A DNA stretch of 64,000 nucleotides, from NCBI GenBank assembly GCA_949292635.1, contig CASEZY010000008.1, forward strand, positions 1 to 64,000, in the 5' to 3' direction. Shown here piece by piece: positions 52,176 to 63,000 of this stretch. The notes beneath the pieces were generated by a model that did no database searches, was not told the DNA's origin, and saw only the letters and a program-made list of their open reading frames with translations. Numbering within the stretch: the stretch's first letter is position 1; each line of letters starts with the position of its first letter. The translations under genes and the position numbers were made by a program. The stretch comes from an uncultured Methanomassiliicoccales archaeon. GTDB lineage: Archaea > Thermoplasmatota > Thermoplasmata > Methanomassiliicoccales > Methanomethylophilaceae.

Positions 52176-54098
52176 TCAGAAGGCCGACAGCACCAGGTTG
52201 AAGATACTGCCGACGACAATAGCCAGCAGTATGGAGCTGAGGGACACCACGGCGGTGTCCTTCCAACCGATCTCCCTGCCAATGGCGGCCATCGTGGCGA
52301 GACAGGGCATGTAGACCGCCATCACCATGCCGAAGACCACGAACTGGTCCGGGGTGAGGGTGGCTCCGCCCAGAAGGACCAGCAGTATGGCATAGGCCAT
52401 CTCCTTCCTGATGATGCCCATGAGCAGTGCGATGATGGTCACTGCGGGAAGACCCAGCATCCCCTCGGTGATGAAGGACAGAGGCTGTACTATCGGGTCC
52501 AACAGATCGTAGGCCATCAGCAGTTCGATTGCTATCCCACCGACCAGAAGCAGCGGCACTGCGATGGAGAAGAAATCCTTGGTGCGGCTCCACATCTTGA
52601 ACAGGACGTTCCTTGCCTGCGGCATCGTGAGGTCGGGGATCTCCATGGCAAGGCTGCTGGGCTCCTGGGGGAGCCTCCCGTTCAGCAGAACACCTGAGGC
52701 AATGCCTATCAGCAGAAGAACGAACATTATCAGTAGCGCATAGCCCATGCCTGCGTTTGCTCCGGTGGCACCGAAGATTATGGCTATCTGCGCGGAGCAT
52801 GGGACTGCCATGACTATCATGCAGCAGGCGATGATCCTCTCCCTACGGGACGATAAAGAACGAGTCGCAAGCACCGCTGGCACATTGCATCCCAGACCCA
52901 CGATCAGAGGTATGAATCCCCCTCCGTGGAGACCGAAGTGATGCATCACCCTGTCAAGGAGAACGACCACCCTCGGCAGATATCCGGAATCCTCCAGGAT
53001 GCCCAGGATGATGTAGAACACCATGATGTACGGGATCACCAACGTCAGGATGCCAAGAAGGCTGTCGTCGATTCCTTTCATGATCGCTTCCCAAGCGGTA
53101 CCGCCCAGGGCGCGGCCGATGTCCTCGAAGAAGGTTCCCACCACGGCGGTGTACGCCGTCTCCACCAATTCGGAGATCCAACTACCGCCGTAGATTATTA
53201 TGGCAAGGATGCCCAAGATCATAAGTGCCAGTATCGGCAATCCTGTGCTGGGCGTGATGGTGTAATCCGAGATGATCTCAGCCTTGGTCCTCTTCCTGGC
53301 GCTCTTCTTGACGTTCCTATCCACGATGGCGGAAGCGGAAACGAAACGGTCCTTTGCTATGTGGATATCCACGGTGTCCCCGTGGAGCCTGAGGAACTCG
53401 TCCCTCAGCCCTTCCACGATGATTAGATCCTCCGCAGATATCAGTTCGGAGAACCTGCCCGCGCCTTCCAACAGCTTGATGCTCAGACCGCGGGAGTTCA
53501 CCCTCTGGCTACCCAGCATCGACTCTATGCTCTCAGCATAGCGGATTATGTGATCGTCATACTCCGGGCGGTAGTCCGATACCTTGGGCCCGCCTTCAAC
53601 AACGAGACAGTCCAGAAGTTCCTCGATACCTTGCCCGGTCCTGGCGGATACGGGGACCACAGGGACCCCAAGTTCCGATGAGATGCCTTCGACGTCGATC
53701 TCGCGGTACTTGACCGCAAGGTCGATCCTGTTCAGAGCCACAGCCACCGGCACGCCCAGCTCCATGACCTCCATGCAAAGTGCCAGACCCGGCTCCATGT
53801 TCATGGAATCGACGACCAGGATCACAGCGTCGTTCTCGCTGTCCAGGAGCATGTCGATGACCACCTCCTCGTCAGCGGAGTTGGTGGAGAGGGAATACGT
53901 TCCGGGAAGGTCGTGGATGTGCAGACGCTTCCCGTTGCGGATGACGGTGGCCTCCTCGAACTCCACGGTCGTACCCGGATAGTTCGATGAGATGACGCCC
54001 ACACCGGTGAGTCTGGTGAACAAAGATGACTTGCCAACGTTGGGCTGACCAATGAGGGCGACCTGGAGACCCTTGTCGTCGGAATCCGCCCCCTTCAA
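52176..54098 (-). CDS. feoB: Ferrous iron transporter FeoB
   Basis: A 640-residue FeoB. The N-terminal G protein has GQPNVGKSS (P-loop), the switch DLPGTYSL, and an NxxD-type specificity motif in NRID. A helical GDI region follows, and the C-terminal half holds two Gate motifs and about eight membrane segments (LVIPYIMVFYIILGIL, FIPLIVGLGCNVPAVLATRS). It brings Fe(II) into the cell. The start is a TTG at 54098, chosen because a GGTGG site lies just upstream and codons before it have no match. It follows the DtxR-FeoA gene by 13 bases, so the pair is one operon. Confidence 0.93.
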   Translation of the reverse strand: MKGADSDDKGLQVALIGQPNVGKSSLFTRLTGVGVISSNYPGTTVEFEEATVIRNGKRLHIHDLPGTYSLSTNSADEEVVIDMLLDSENDAVILVVDSMNMEPGLALCMEVMELGVPVAVALNRIDLAVKYREIDVEGISSELGVPVVPVSARTGQGIEELLDCLVVEGGPKVSDYRPEYDDHIIRYAESIESMLGSQRVNSRGLSIKLLEGAGRFSELISAEDLIIVEGLRDEFLRLHGDTVDIHIAKDRFVSASAIVDRNVKKSARKRTKAEIISDYTITPSTGLPILALMILGILAIIIYGGSWISELVETAYTAVVGTFFEDIGRALGGTAWEAIMKGIDDSLLGILTLVIPYIMVFYIILGILEDSGYLPRVVVLLDRVMHHFGLHGGGFIPLIVGLGCNVPAVLATRSLSSRRERIIACCMIVMAVPCSAQIAIIFGATGANAGMGYALLIMFVLLLIGIASGVLLNGRLPQEPSSLAMEIPDLTMPQARNVLFKMWSRTKDFFSIAVPLLLVGGIAIELLMAYDLLDPIVQPLSFITEGMLGLPAVTIIALLMGIIRKEMAYAILLVLLGGATLTPDQFVVFGMVMAVYMPCLATMAAIGREIGWKDTAVVSLSSILLAIVVGSIFNLVLSAF

Positions 54099-54111
54099 TT
54101 TACCACCCGGA

Positions 54112-54759
54112 TCAAGCGTCGCATTCGAGGAACACGGCTGAAGCAAGCTCGGAATCGATGGCGATGGTCGCCTCTCCGAGAGAGAGCACGCATGGCCCGT
54201 TGTTGATCCTGCTGACCACCGAGACCTCCCTTCCGGGGATGAATCCCATGGACAGGAGCTTCTTGACGTTGCCCGCGGAGGTGCCGCGAAGATGGGATAT
54301 CTTCGCCTTCGCTCCGGGCTGAAGGTCCTCGAGGGTGGTGCAGTCGCAGTCATCATGGCAGGGGTCGGTACATGTGGAGCAGTCGTGATCCTGCCTGGTG
54401 CCGATGATCCTGCAGAACTTGGATGCGGTGTCGTCGGAGAGGGAGTGCTCGATCTTGCAAGCCTCCTCGTGCGCCTCCTGGTGACTCACCTCCAACACAT
54501 CGGTGAGGAAGCGCTCCACGATGTGGTGCTTGCGCCTGAGGTTCATGGCGTACTCCTTCCCCTCCGGGGTGAGGCTGACACCCTTGTACTTCTGATAATC
54601 CACGAGACCGGCCTCGCTGAGGGAGCGGACCATCTCGGTGACGCTGGCCGGCGCGACCTCCATGTATGCGGCGAGCTCGGAGGTCCTCACCACACCGCCC
54701 TTGGATTCGGTCAGCCTGAGGATGTTAATCAGGTAATCCTCTCTATTGCCAGTAGTCAT
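54112..54759 (-). CDS. DtxR/MntR-type regulator fused to FeoA domain
   Basis: A 215-residue fusion. Residues 1-60 form the winged helix (ELAAYMEVAPASVTEMVRSL), followed by the dimerisation/metal domain with HHIVERFLTDVL and HEEACKIEH. A Cys-rich linker (HDCSTCTDPCHDDCDC) leads into a FeoA/SH3-like domain (AKISHLRGTSAGNVKKLLSM). It should sense ferrous iron or manganese and repress the feoB operon. The ATG at 54759 lies 26 bases from the TATATAAT box, so the mRNA is leaderless. feoB follows at once. Confidence 0.9.
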   Translation of the reverse strand: MTTGNREDYLINILRLTESKGGVVRTSELAAYMEVAPASVTEMVRSLSEAGLVDYQKYKGVSLTPEGKEYAMNLRRKHHIVERFLTDVLEVSHQEAHEEACKIEHSLSDDTASKFCRIIGTRQDHDCSTCTDPCHDDCDCTTLEDLQPGAKAKISHLRGTSAGNVKKLLSMGFIPGREVSVVSRINNGPCVLSLGEATIAIDSELASAVFLECDA

Positions 54760-54808
54760 GCTATTACATACTGAATCGGCGGTATATAATATCTGAGGTA
54801 TCCCTAAA

Positions 54809-55345
54809 TCACTGGTCTTTGCGTCCTTCCAGCTCCTGGCGGCGGCGCTCCAGCTCCTCGCGCTCCCTCTCCAGCTTCTCCAGCTCGGCACGCTCGCGCT
54901 CCTGGCGCCTCTCCTCGGCGATGCGCTCCTTCTCCTTGCGCTTCTCCTCCGCCAGACGCTCCTTCTCCTTGCGCTTCTCCTCGGCCTGCTGCTTGCGCTG
55001 GTTGCTGCGCTCCAGGGTCATGTTGTCGATGTCGTTGCGCTCCTGGATTCCGTCGATCTTGCGCTCGTCGATCTGTCTTGCCAAGAGGCTCACGTTCACC
55101 ACGTGGCCGTCGATGGCCTCGAAATACTGACGGTCCTCGTCGCCGGGGACGTACCTCTTCTCGGTGTACATCTTCCAGAAATGCTGGCCGATCAGGAACA
55201 GCTGCTCCTTGATGGCCTCGTTCTCCACTTCTATCTTGTTGCGAATGTCGGCCACCTCGGCAACCTCGGCCCGGCGGCTGCTGAAATGCTTCAGCTTGTT
55301 GTCGATCTTGTCTATGAGACGCATCCCTTCATCCCGACACTCCAT
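54809..55345 (-). CDS. Coiled-coil protein rich in Arg, Glu and Lys
   Basis: A 178-residue protein. The first 100 residues are helical (RLIDKIDNKLKHFS, EAIKEQLFLIGQHFWKMYTEK). The last 75 are a very highly charged coil with EEKRKEKERLAEEKRKEKER-type repeats. There is no catalytic motif, signal peptide or membrane segment. It lies just upstream of the regulator gene on the same strand, but a separate promoter for the regulator suggests it is transcribed apart. Confidence 0.75.
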   Translation of the reverse strand: MECRDEGMRLIDKIDNKLKHFSSRRAEVAEVADIRNKIEVENEAIKEQLFLIGQHFWKMYTEKRYVPGDEDRQYFEAIDGHVVNVSLLARQIDERKIDGIQERNDIDNMTLERSNQRKQQAEEKRKEKERLAEEKRKEKERIAEERRQERERAELEKLEREREELERRRQELEGRKDQ

Positions 55346-55383
55346 GATGAAGTGCCGATATAAGCTTAGCTGTTCGGTAGAAA

Positions 55384-55411
55384 ACAAAAGAGCCAGGCCC
55401 GAAGGCCCGGC
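55384..55411 (-). terminator. Hairpin terminator after glyA
   Basis: On the minus strand the stem GCCGGGCC/GGGCCTGGC (55392-55411) is followed by CTCTTTTGTTTTC, a T-rich tail. It ends the glyA transcript. Confidence 0.7.
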
Positions 55412-55419
55412 GTTTGTGC

Positions 55420-56697
55420 TCACTCCACCAGCTTGTGGTACTGGTAGGCGGGCTCGCCTGCGTTGAAGCAGTACTGGATGGTGGCGAAGTCCTTCTTGAA
55501 GGCCTTCACGTCCTCCTTCACCTTGGCGGGGTCCTCGCCCTTGCAGACGCGGGCGATGAAGGATGCCACCTCCTTCATCTCGCTCTCCTTCATGCCGAGG
55601 CGGGTCATCTCCTGGGAACCGAGCCTCAGACCGGAGGGGCGCACGGCGCTCTCGTCCCAAGGCAGCATGTTCTTGTTGCAGATGATGTTGGCGTCCTCCA
55701 GCTTCTGGGCTATCTCCTTGCCTCCGCCGAACTGGGAGACGTCCACGGCGATGGCGTGGGACCTGGTGAAACCGAGGTCGGGGCAGAGCACGGGGATCCC
55801 AAGCTCGTACAGCGCTTGTCCCAGAGCGCGGGAGTTCTTCACCGCCTGTGCGGCGTAGTCCTGCGCGAAGACCTTCATCTCCGCCAGGGTGATGGCCAAT
55901 GCGGCCATGGCGTGCAGGTGGTGGCTGCTGGTGACCCCGGGGAACACCGCCTTCTGGATGGCCTTCTCCTGCTCGTCGGTGAGGTTGGCACCGAGGATCA
56001 TACCGTGGTTGGGGCCGGGGAAGGTCTTGTGGGTGGAAGACGAGACAACGTTGACACCCTCTCTGAGGGGGTCGTGGAACTGTCCGCCGGCGATGAGACC
56101 CAACACATGGGCGCAGTCCTCCCAGACCAGGCATCCGATCTCGTTGAAGGTGTCCTGCAGCTCCTTGAGGGGCGGCGGGAAGAGGAACACGGAGAGGCCG
56201 AACTGTGCGACCTTGGGCTTCACCTCCTTCAGCATCTTGATGGTCCCGTCGACATCGAGGTTCATGTCCTCCACATTGAAGGGATACTGCACGGATTCGA
56301 CGCCCCTCTGTCCGAAGGCACCGAACTTCTGTGTGGAGATGTGAGCGCCCTGGGCCAGTGCGCAGGTTGTGATGACATCGCCGGGCTTGGCGAAGGCGAA
56401 GAGCACCGCCATGTTGGCCACGGTACCGGAGATGGGGCGCACATCGGCGAAGTCCGCCTTGAACAGGTCCTTGGCGAGCTCGGTGGCTTTGATTTCCACC
56501 TTGTCCACGTAGATGTTGCCCTGGTAGTAGCGCTTGCCGGGGAGACCCTCGGCGTATCTGTCTGCGAAGTCCGAGATCAGGAGCTCCTTGGCCAACGGGC
56601 TCATGAGGTTCTCGGATGCGATCATGGGGATGCACTCCTCGAACCACTTGTTGTGGGCCATGACGTTCTCTCTGATGTAGCGAGCGTCGTCGTTCAT
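55420..56697 (-). CDS. glyA: Serine hydroxymethyltransferase-family enzyme
   Basis: A 425-residue PLP enzyme. The PLP lysine is in SSSTHKTFPGPNHG, the IASENLMSP start matches SHMT, and the GKRYYQGN stretch binds the substrate carboxylate. The PLP-ring Asp is in WEDCAHVLGL, where most SHMTs read VDxAH. SHMT exchanges serine and glycine with a pterin one-carbon carrier. The variant around the Asp points to a divergent subgroup, so the substrate is likely but not certain. A terminator follows its stop. The ATG at 56697 is 23-26 bases from an A/T-rich box. Confidence 0.88.
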   Translation of the reverse strand: MNDDARYIRENVMAHNKWFEECIPMIASENLMSPLAKELLISDFADRYAEGLPGKRYYQGNIYVDKVEIKATELAKDLFKADFADVRPISGTVANMAVLFAFAKPGDVITTCALAQGAHISTQKFGAFGQRGVESVQYPFNVEDMNLDVDGTIKMLKEVKPKVAQFGLSVFLFPPPLKELQDTFNEIGCLVWEDCAHVLGLIAGGQFHDPLREGVNVVSSSTHKTFPGPNHGMILGANLTDEQEKAIQKAVFPGVTSSHHLHAMAALAITLAEMKVFAQDYAAQAVKNSRALGQALYELGIPVLCPDLGFTRSHAIAVDVSQFGGGKEIAQKLEDANIICNKNMLPWDESAVRPSGLRLGSQEMTRLGMKESEMKEVASFIARVCKGEDPAKVKEDVKAFKKDFATIQYCFNAGEPAYQYHKLVE

Positions 56698-56729
56698 GCT
56701 GCCGTCATGGCGTTCTCATAAAAAAAGGG

Positions 56730-57818
56730 TCATTTGGAAAGACGGGAGCGGCGGGGCTTCTTCTCCCCCTCCGTCTTGGTCTTCGCGGCCTTGGGCTTAG
56801 ACTCCCTCTTGGGCTTGGCGTCCTTCTTGGGCTTGGCCTCCTCCGCCGACCTGCGGTCGGCGTTCAGGACATCGAGATACAGGGAGACGAATCCGCCGGT
56901 GACGATGGCCTTGAGGGTCTTCTCCAACAGGTTCACGCCGGTGACGTGGTACTCCTCGACCGGGATCCCTTTCTTGCGGATCATGTCCATGGGGGTCTCG
57001 GCCATGTATGTGAGGAGGCTGGATGCTCCGTCATCCATGAGGATGATGGGATAGAAGCTCTCCCCGATCTTCAGGTCGGAGGTCCATCCCACGAGTTCGT
57101 TGTGATTGAACTCCGGAAGGGTGCCGCAGAACGCCAGGACCTTCGAATTCTCGTTGATCTGGGACTTCCAGCTCAGTGATGCGGAGAGCATGTTGAAGTA
57201 GCTGTAGATTACAGGCGCTTTCGTGCCGATGTTCCGGGCGATCCTGACGGCGTCGTTGTCCTCGTCGCCTTGCAGGGAGCGGATGTGCTCCTCCAGCATC
57301 GGGAGTATGGAAGTGAGGTCGTCGGTGGACCTGATGAATCCCGCCTGCTTCAGCACGGCTAAGATGGAACCCACCATGTATCCCAGGGCTCCCCTGGAAA
57401 CGAATCCTCCCGGCAGGGGGATGAGGACGCCTCCGTCCTGACCGCACATCTCGCCCAGGTCGCCGCCTGATGTTATGCACACCACCTGCGCACCCTTCTG
57501 CACCGCGTTGCGGTAGCTCTGTAGGGTCTCCACCGTCCTTCCGGAGTAGGAGATCACGATGACGGTGGTGTCGCTATCCACCCATGCGGGCATGTCGATG
57601 CCCTTGAGAACGGGGACGGGGCGGGAGCCGCAGTTGTCCATGTACTCCGAGACGATGCGGCCGGCGATGGCGCAGGTCCCCATGCCGCAGATGGCGGCGC
57701 GGCCGGTCTCCCTGATGTCCATGACGCCCTTGTCCACGGCGGAGCGGATCTGGTCCGGGAGACCCGCTATCTGGGCGTACATGGGATTCTGTGAGATCAT
57801 CTCGTTGAGACCGGGCAT
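56730..57818 (-). CDS. Bifunctional phosphoglucose/phosphomannose isomerase-family SIS protein
   Basis: A 362-residue SIS-domain protein. Residues 20-150 form the first SIS domain with CGMGTCAIAGRIVSEY and VISYSGRTVET. The second ends in LKIGESFYPIILMDDG and a conserved helix. The family interconverts hexose 6-phosphates. A C-terminal tail of about 40 residues rich in Lys, Arg and Ala (KPKKDAKPKRESKPKAAKTK) is unusual for this family and may bind nucleic acid or the membrane. A T-rich run follows the stop. Confidence 0.85.
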   Translation of the reverse strand: MPGLNEMISQNPMYAQIAGLPDQIRSAVDKGVMDIRETGRAAICGMGTCAIAGRIVSEYMDNCGSRPVPVLKGIDMPAWVDSDTTVIVISYSGRTVETLQSYRNAVQKGAQVVCITSGGDLGEMCGQDGGVLIPLPGGFVSRGALGYMVGSILAVLKQAGFIRSTDDLTSILPMLEEHIRSLQGDEDNDAVRIARNIGTKAPVIYSYFNMLSASLSWKSQINENSKVLAFCGTLPEFNHNELVGWTSDLKIGESFYPIILMDDGASSLLTYMAETPMDMIRKKGIPVEEYHVTGVNLLEKTLKAIVTGGFVSLYLDVLNADRRSAEEAKPKKDAKPKRESKPKAAKTKTEGEKKPRRSRLSK

Positions 57819-57988
57819 ACCCGCTTAAATCCCGCGCCCATATAAGAATATTAGGAAGGCCGGTGCCACCCGTTCCGAAGATATGACGGCGTCAGGAATC
57901 ATGAGAGATGTGACCGCGAATCGGTTGCTACCAGTTTGGGGGTAAATGAACATCCGTTTATTACCGACCCTCCCATTACACAGCAGAT

Positions 57989-58679
57989 ATGACGGCGATT
58001 GAGAAGATTCTGGAGGACATCCGCAACGGAAGGCCGGTTCTGGTCTACGACTTCGACGACCGCGAACGGGAATCCGACATGACCGTTGCCTCCCAGTTCG
58101 TGACGCCCGAGACGGTCAGGGACATGAGGAACATCGCCGGCGGGCTCCTGTGCACCACCACCCCGTTCCAGGTCGCTGAGGAGTTGGGCCTCCCGTTCCT
58201 GTCCGACGTTTTCTGGACGGCGGCGGAGCGCTATCCGATCCTGAAGGACATGGCGCCCACGGACATCCCCTACGACCGCACGAAATCCTCCTTCGCACTG
58301 ACGATCAACGCCAGGGACACCTACACCGGCATCACCGATGACGATAGAGCACACACCATCAAGCTGTACGCCGAGACCGTGTTCTCGGACGCTCCCGCGG
58401 AGGAGAGGAAGAGGCTGATGGGGGAGAGGTTCAGGGCCCCGGGGCATGTGCACCTCCTCAACACCTCGGAGAGTATCCTGGAGTCCAGGAAGGGTCACAC
58501 GGAACTGTGCACCGCACTGATGATCATGGCCGGTGTGAAGCCTTCGGCAACCATTTGCGAGATGCTGGGGGACGACGGCCACGCCAGGAGCAAGGAAGAG
58601 GTGCTGGCACTTGCCGAGAGGAAGGGATATTCCTTCGTCACCGGCGACCAGGTCATAGAGGCTTGGAAGAATCGCAGAG

Positions 58680-58687
<8 letters not shown>
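57989..58687 (+). CDS. ribB: 3,4-dihydroxy-2-butanone 4-phosphate synthase
   Basis: A 232-residue RibB that turns ribulose 5-phosphate into the four-carbon unit of riboflavin. Conserved features are the acidic loop YDFDDRERESDM, GGLLCTTT, FRAPGHVHLL and RKGHTELCTALM, which hold the metal and substrate residues. It starts the flavin operon ribB-ribL-ribC-ribH. The ATG at 57989 is about 26-28 bases from a TTTATTAC box. The last 8 bases overlap the start of ribL. A GTP cyclohydrolase is not in the window. Confidence 0.92.
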
Positions 58688-59586
<899 letters not shown>

Positions 59587-59587
<1 letters not shown>

Positions 59588-60006
59588 TGGATATGAAGCA
59601 GTACAAGCTTGGAATGGTAGCGGCCGAGTTCAACTACGAGGTCACATCCCTGATGATCGAGAGGGCCAAGGCAGAGGCGGAGTTCCTCGGTGTGGAGATC
59701 TCCAGGACCATCATGGTCCCCGGAGTGTTCGAGATGCCCCTGGCGATCAAGACCTTACTCGAGGACCCGGAGATCGATGCGGTGATCACCCTCGGTGCTG
59801 TGATCCAGGGCGAGACCAAGCACGACGAGGTGGTCGTGGCTCAGGCCTCCAGGAGGATCATGGACATGTCCACCGAATACGACAAGCCCGTGACCTTCGG
59901 AGTCACCGGCCCCGGCATGACCGAGCTCCAGGCCCTCGACAGGATCGAGAAGGGCAGGGACGTGGTGGACGCCGCGGTCAAGATGCTCAAGCGCCTCGGC
60001 AAGTGA
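59587..60006 (+). CDS. ribH: 6,7-dimethyl-8-ribityllumazine synthase
   Basis: A 139-residue RibH that joins the pyrimidine and four-carbon precursors. Typical features are MVAAEFNYEV at the start, VPGVFEMP, LGAVIQGETKHDEVV and the catalytic His in it, and GVTGPGMTE. The A of the ATG at 59587 is the last base of the ribC stop. The length is that of the family, so the operon is complete from ribB to ribH. Confidence 0.93.
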
Positions 60007-60072
60007 GCATCCATGCAGGGCTGACGGCCCTGCTACTCAAACCTAATATGCCCGTTGTTCTGTTGTCCCCCC

Positions 60073-63000
60073 ATGGAACCCGACGGCGCGTTGTTGAGAG
60101 AATTGGAAGAGCTCAGGGACAAGCTCAAGGAAGAGGGCAAGGCCAGGACCGGCCGTGCGCCCACCGTCTGCTCGGACGATGCTCTGCTTCGTATAGCGGA
60201 GATGCGTCCCAAGACCGCCTCCGACTTCGGCGCCATCCCCGGGATAGGGTCGACATTCATCGACAACTACGCCCAGGATTTTCTGATTGTCCTTGACAAG
60301 CACAGGCCTGTCTCGGAATGCTCAGTGGCCATGGACGGTAGCGTCACCAAGGTGATGAAGGAGCTGGAGAAGAAGCTGGTCTCTCTGAACCGCCGCAACC
60401 GCATGCTCTATCTGCCCAAGATCGTGGAGCGCTACGCCTTCGACATCTCCTACGCGGAGGGCGTCCGGGACCTCCTCATCCATGGCAAGGCGCTCAAGCT
60501 CTGCGACCCCCGCACCGAGGGTCAGATCGGGGAGTCCAGGTACAGACGCGCCACCAAGGTCATCAGGGATGCGGAGAAGGACCTGAGGGACAAGGGTCAG
60601 AACGACCTCTACGTTGCGTATCCATTCGTGAAGGGGAGACTCTCGGGCGAGGCCTTCGACGTACGTGCACCGCTGGCACTTTTCCCGGTGAAGGCGAACA
60701 GGGGTGCCGATATCACACTCACATTGGACGATTCCAGGGACCCGGTGTTCAACAGCATCTTGATCCTGGCGCAGCAGAAGTTCTCCGGGATATCCAGGCC
60801 ACTGCCGGACTGCACCATCGAACCGGAATCCTTCGACTCCTTCGAGCAGATGATGGCGGCGTTCTATCATGCCAACGGGTTGGACCTCATCTTGGATGAG
60901 GGTACGGAGACAATCCCCTTCGAGAGCTACCTGGCCGACCAGTTCCCCAAGTACCAGATGGGAGAACTGCATGTGGAGAGGTCCGCCGTTCTCGGCAAGT
61001 TCCCAAGCTACACCAGCGCCGTCCAGAGGGACTTTGAGACTCTTCTTGACGAGGGAAGGATCAACACCCTGCTGAGGGACCTTCTGTCCAATGCGGAGGA
61101 CATCGACTATAAGGCGGACACCTTCGCGGAGGAAAGGCAGGAGGAGGAGCCCAAGGAGCAGGACCTGTTCTACATCAACCGCTTGGACGCTTCTCAGGAA
61201 GGTGTTCTCACCGCCATCGGGGAGACGGACAGCCTTGTGGTCCAGGGACCTCCCGGCACCGGTAAGTCGCAAGTGATCACCAGCCTGATCACCGAATACG
61301 CCAGTCAGGGAAAGACGGTGATCCTGGTCTCCGAGAAGAAGACCGCTCTCGATGTTGTCCACTCCAGATTGGGGGAGCTGTCCAAGTACACCATGCTGAT
61401 GGACGATGTGGCCAACAAGGACCTGTTCTACGGTCAGCTGAAAGGCATATTGGACGCAGGTTCCCGGGGAGTGCAGCAAGAGGACATAACCGCCATATCC
61501 CAGAGGATCGACGACCGCCTGGATCGTCTGAGAGCGATATCCAAGGTGCTGTACACCCCGGATTCCTTCGGGATAGAACCGTACAAGCTGTACCGCATCG
61601 ACACCGGCATCAGCCTCGGGGACAGGGCTGCCTACGACTACTACAGATCCATCGGCGGCGCGGTGGGCGCCGGGTTGTCGGCGGCAGACTTCTCCACATT
61701 GGAGGCTTGCAGGGACCGTTTCTCATCCGATGACACCGTGAGCACCCTGAAGTGGTTCATGGACGCCCAGCGCATCTACCCCTGGCTGAGGAGGGTCAAG
61801 GGAAATCTCAGTCAACCGGACCTGTTCGCCTTGGAGGATGCCGTCAGGGGCATGGAGTCCTCGGTGGCCGAGTGGAAGGGCAAGAACTTCCTGGCAAAGA
61901 TCTTCACCAAAGGAAAGTTGAAGAAGCAGGCTGCGCAGCTGCAGAGGACGTACTTCTCATCCGTGGACCCCAAGGACGCGGAGATGCTGATCAGCAACCC
62001 CGAGAACATGGAGTCCGGACTTCCCAGCTACGACAGGTTCAACCGGGTCCGCCTTACTTATGACACCTTGAACGACCAAGAGAAGGAGTATCTGCTGGCG
62101 GTGACGAAACTCTCTGCGGAGAAGGGGTGCACGGCGGCCAGTACCATGGTCTTCAACACGCTCGTATACGACCGCATAACCCGCTTCGAAGCCGCCAACA
62201 GGGACGTGCTGTCCTATATGGAGGACTTCGACTCCATCGTGGACGAGATAGGCGAGGCGGTGGACGCCAAACGCGGCATCGCCCGCAGGGGATTGGATGC
62301 GGTTCTGGCTGAAGAAGCAGCCAAGATCAACAGCGGCAAGCGCGGTCAGGAGATCAGAAGGGTCGTGGAAAGCAAGCGCAGGTGGAGCGTGAGCAGGTTC
62401 ATCACCCGCTTCAGACCTGAGATTCTGTCACACATCCGCATCTGGCTGATGACTCCTGAGGTGGTGTCTGAGATAATGCCCCTGGAAGCAGGCATCGTCG
62501 ATCTCGTGATCTTCGACGAGGCCTCCCAGATGTACGTCGAGAAGGGACTGCCGGCCATCATGAGGGGAAAAAAGGTGGTCGTGGCCGGGGACCACAAGCA
62601 GCTGCGCCCCAGTAGCCTCGGTGCCGGAAGGATCGATGCGGACATGGTCGACGGCGATGAATCCGATACCGCTGCACTGGAGGAGGAGAGCCTCTTGGAT
62701 CTGGCCCGCTTCAGATACCGGGACGTGATGCTAAACTACCACTACCGCTCCAGGTACGAGGAGCTGATAGCCTTCTCCAACTACGCCTTCTACCACGGCA
62801 GGCTGTTCGTGTCACCGAACCCCGCTCCCCCGGAGCGTCCTCCGATAGAGGTGCACATGATGGATGACGCCATGTGGCAGAACCGCTCCAACATCAAGGA
62901 GGCGAAGTACATCGTAAGCCTGCTGAAGAAGATCCTGAAGGAAAGGAAGAACTCCGAGACCATCGGGATCATCACGTTCAACATCACGCAGCGCGACCTC

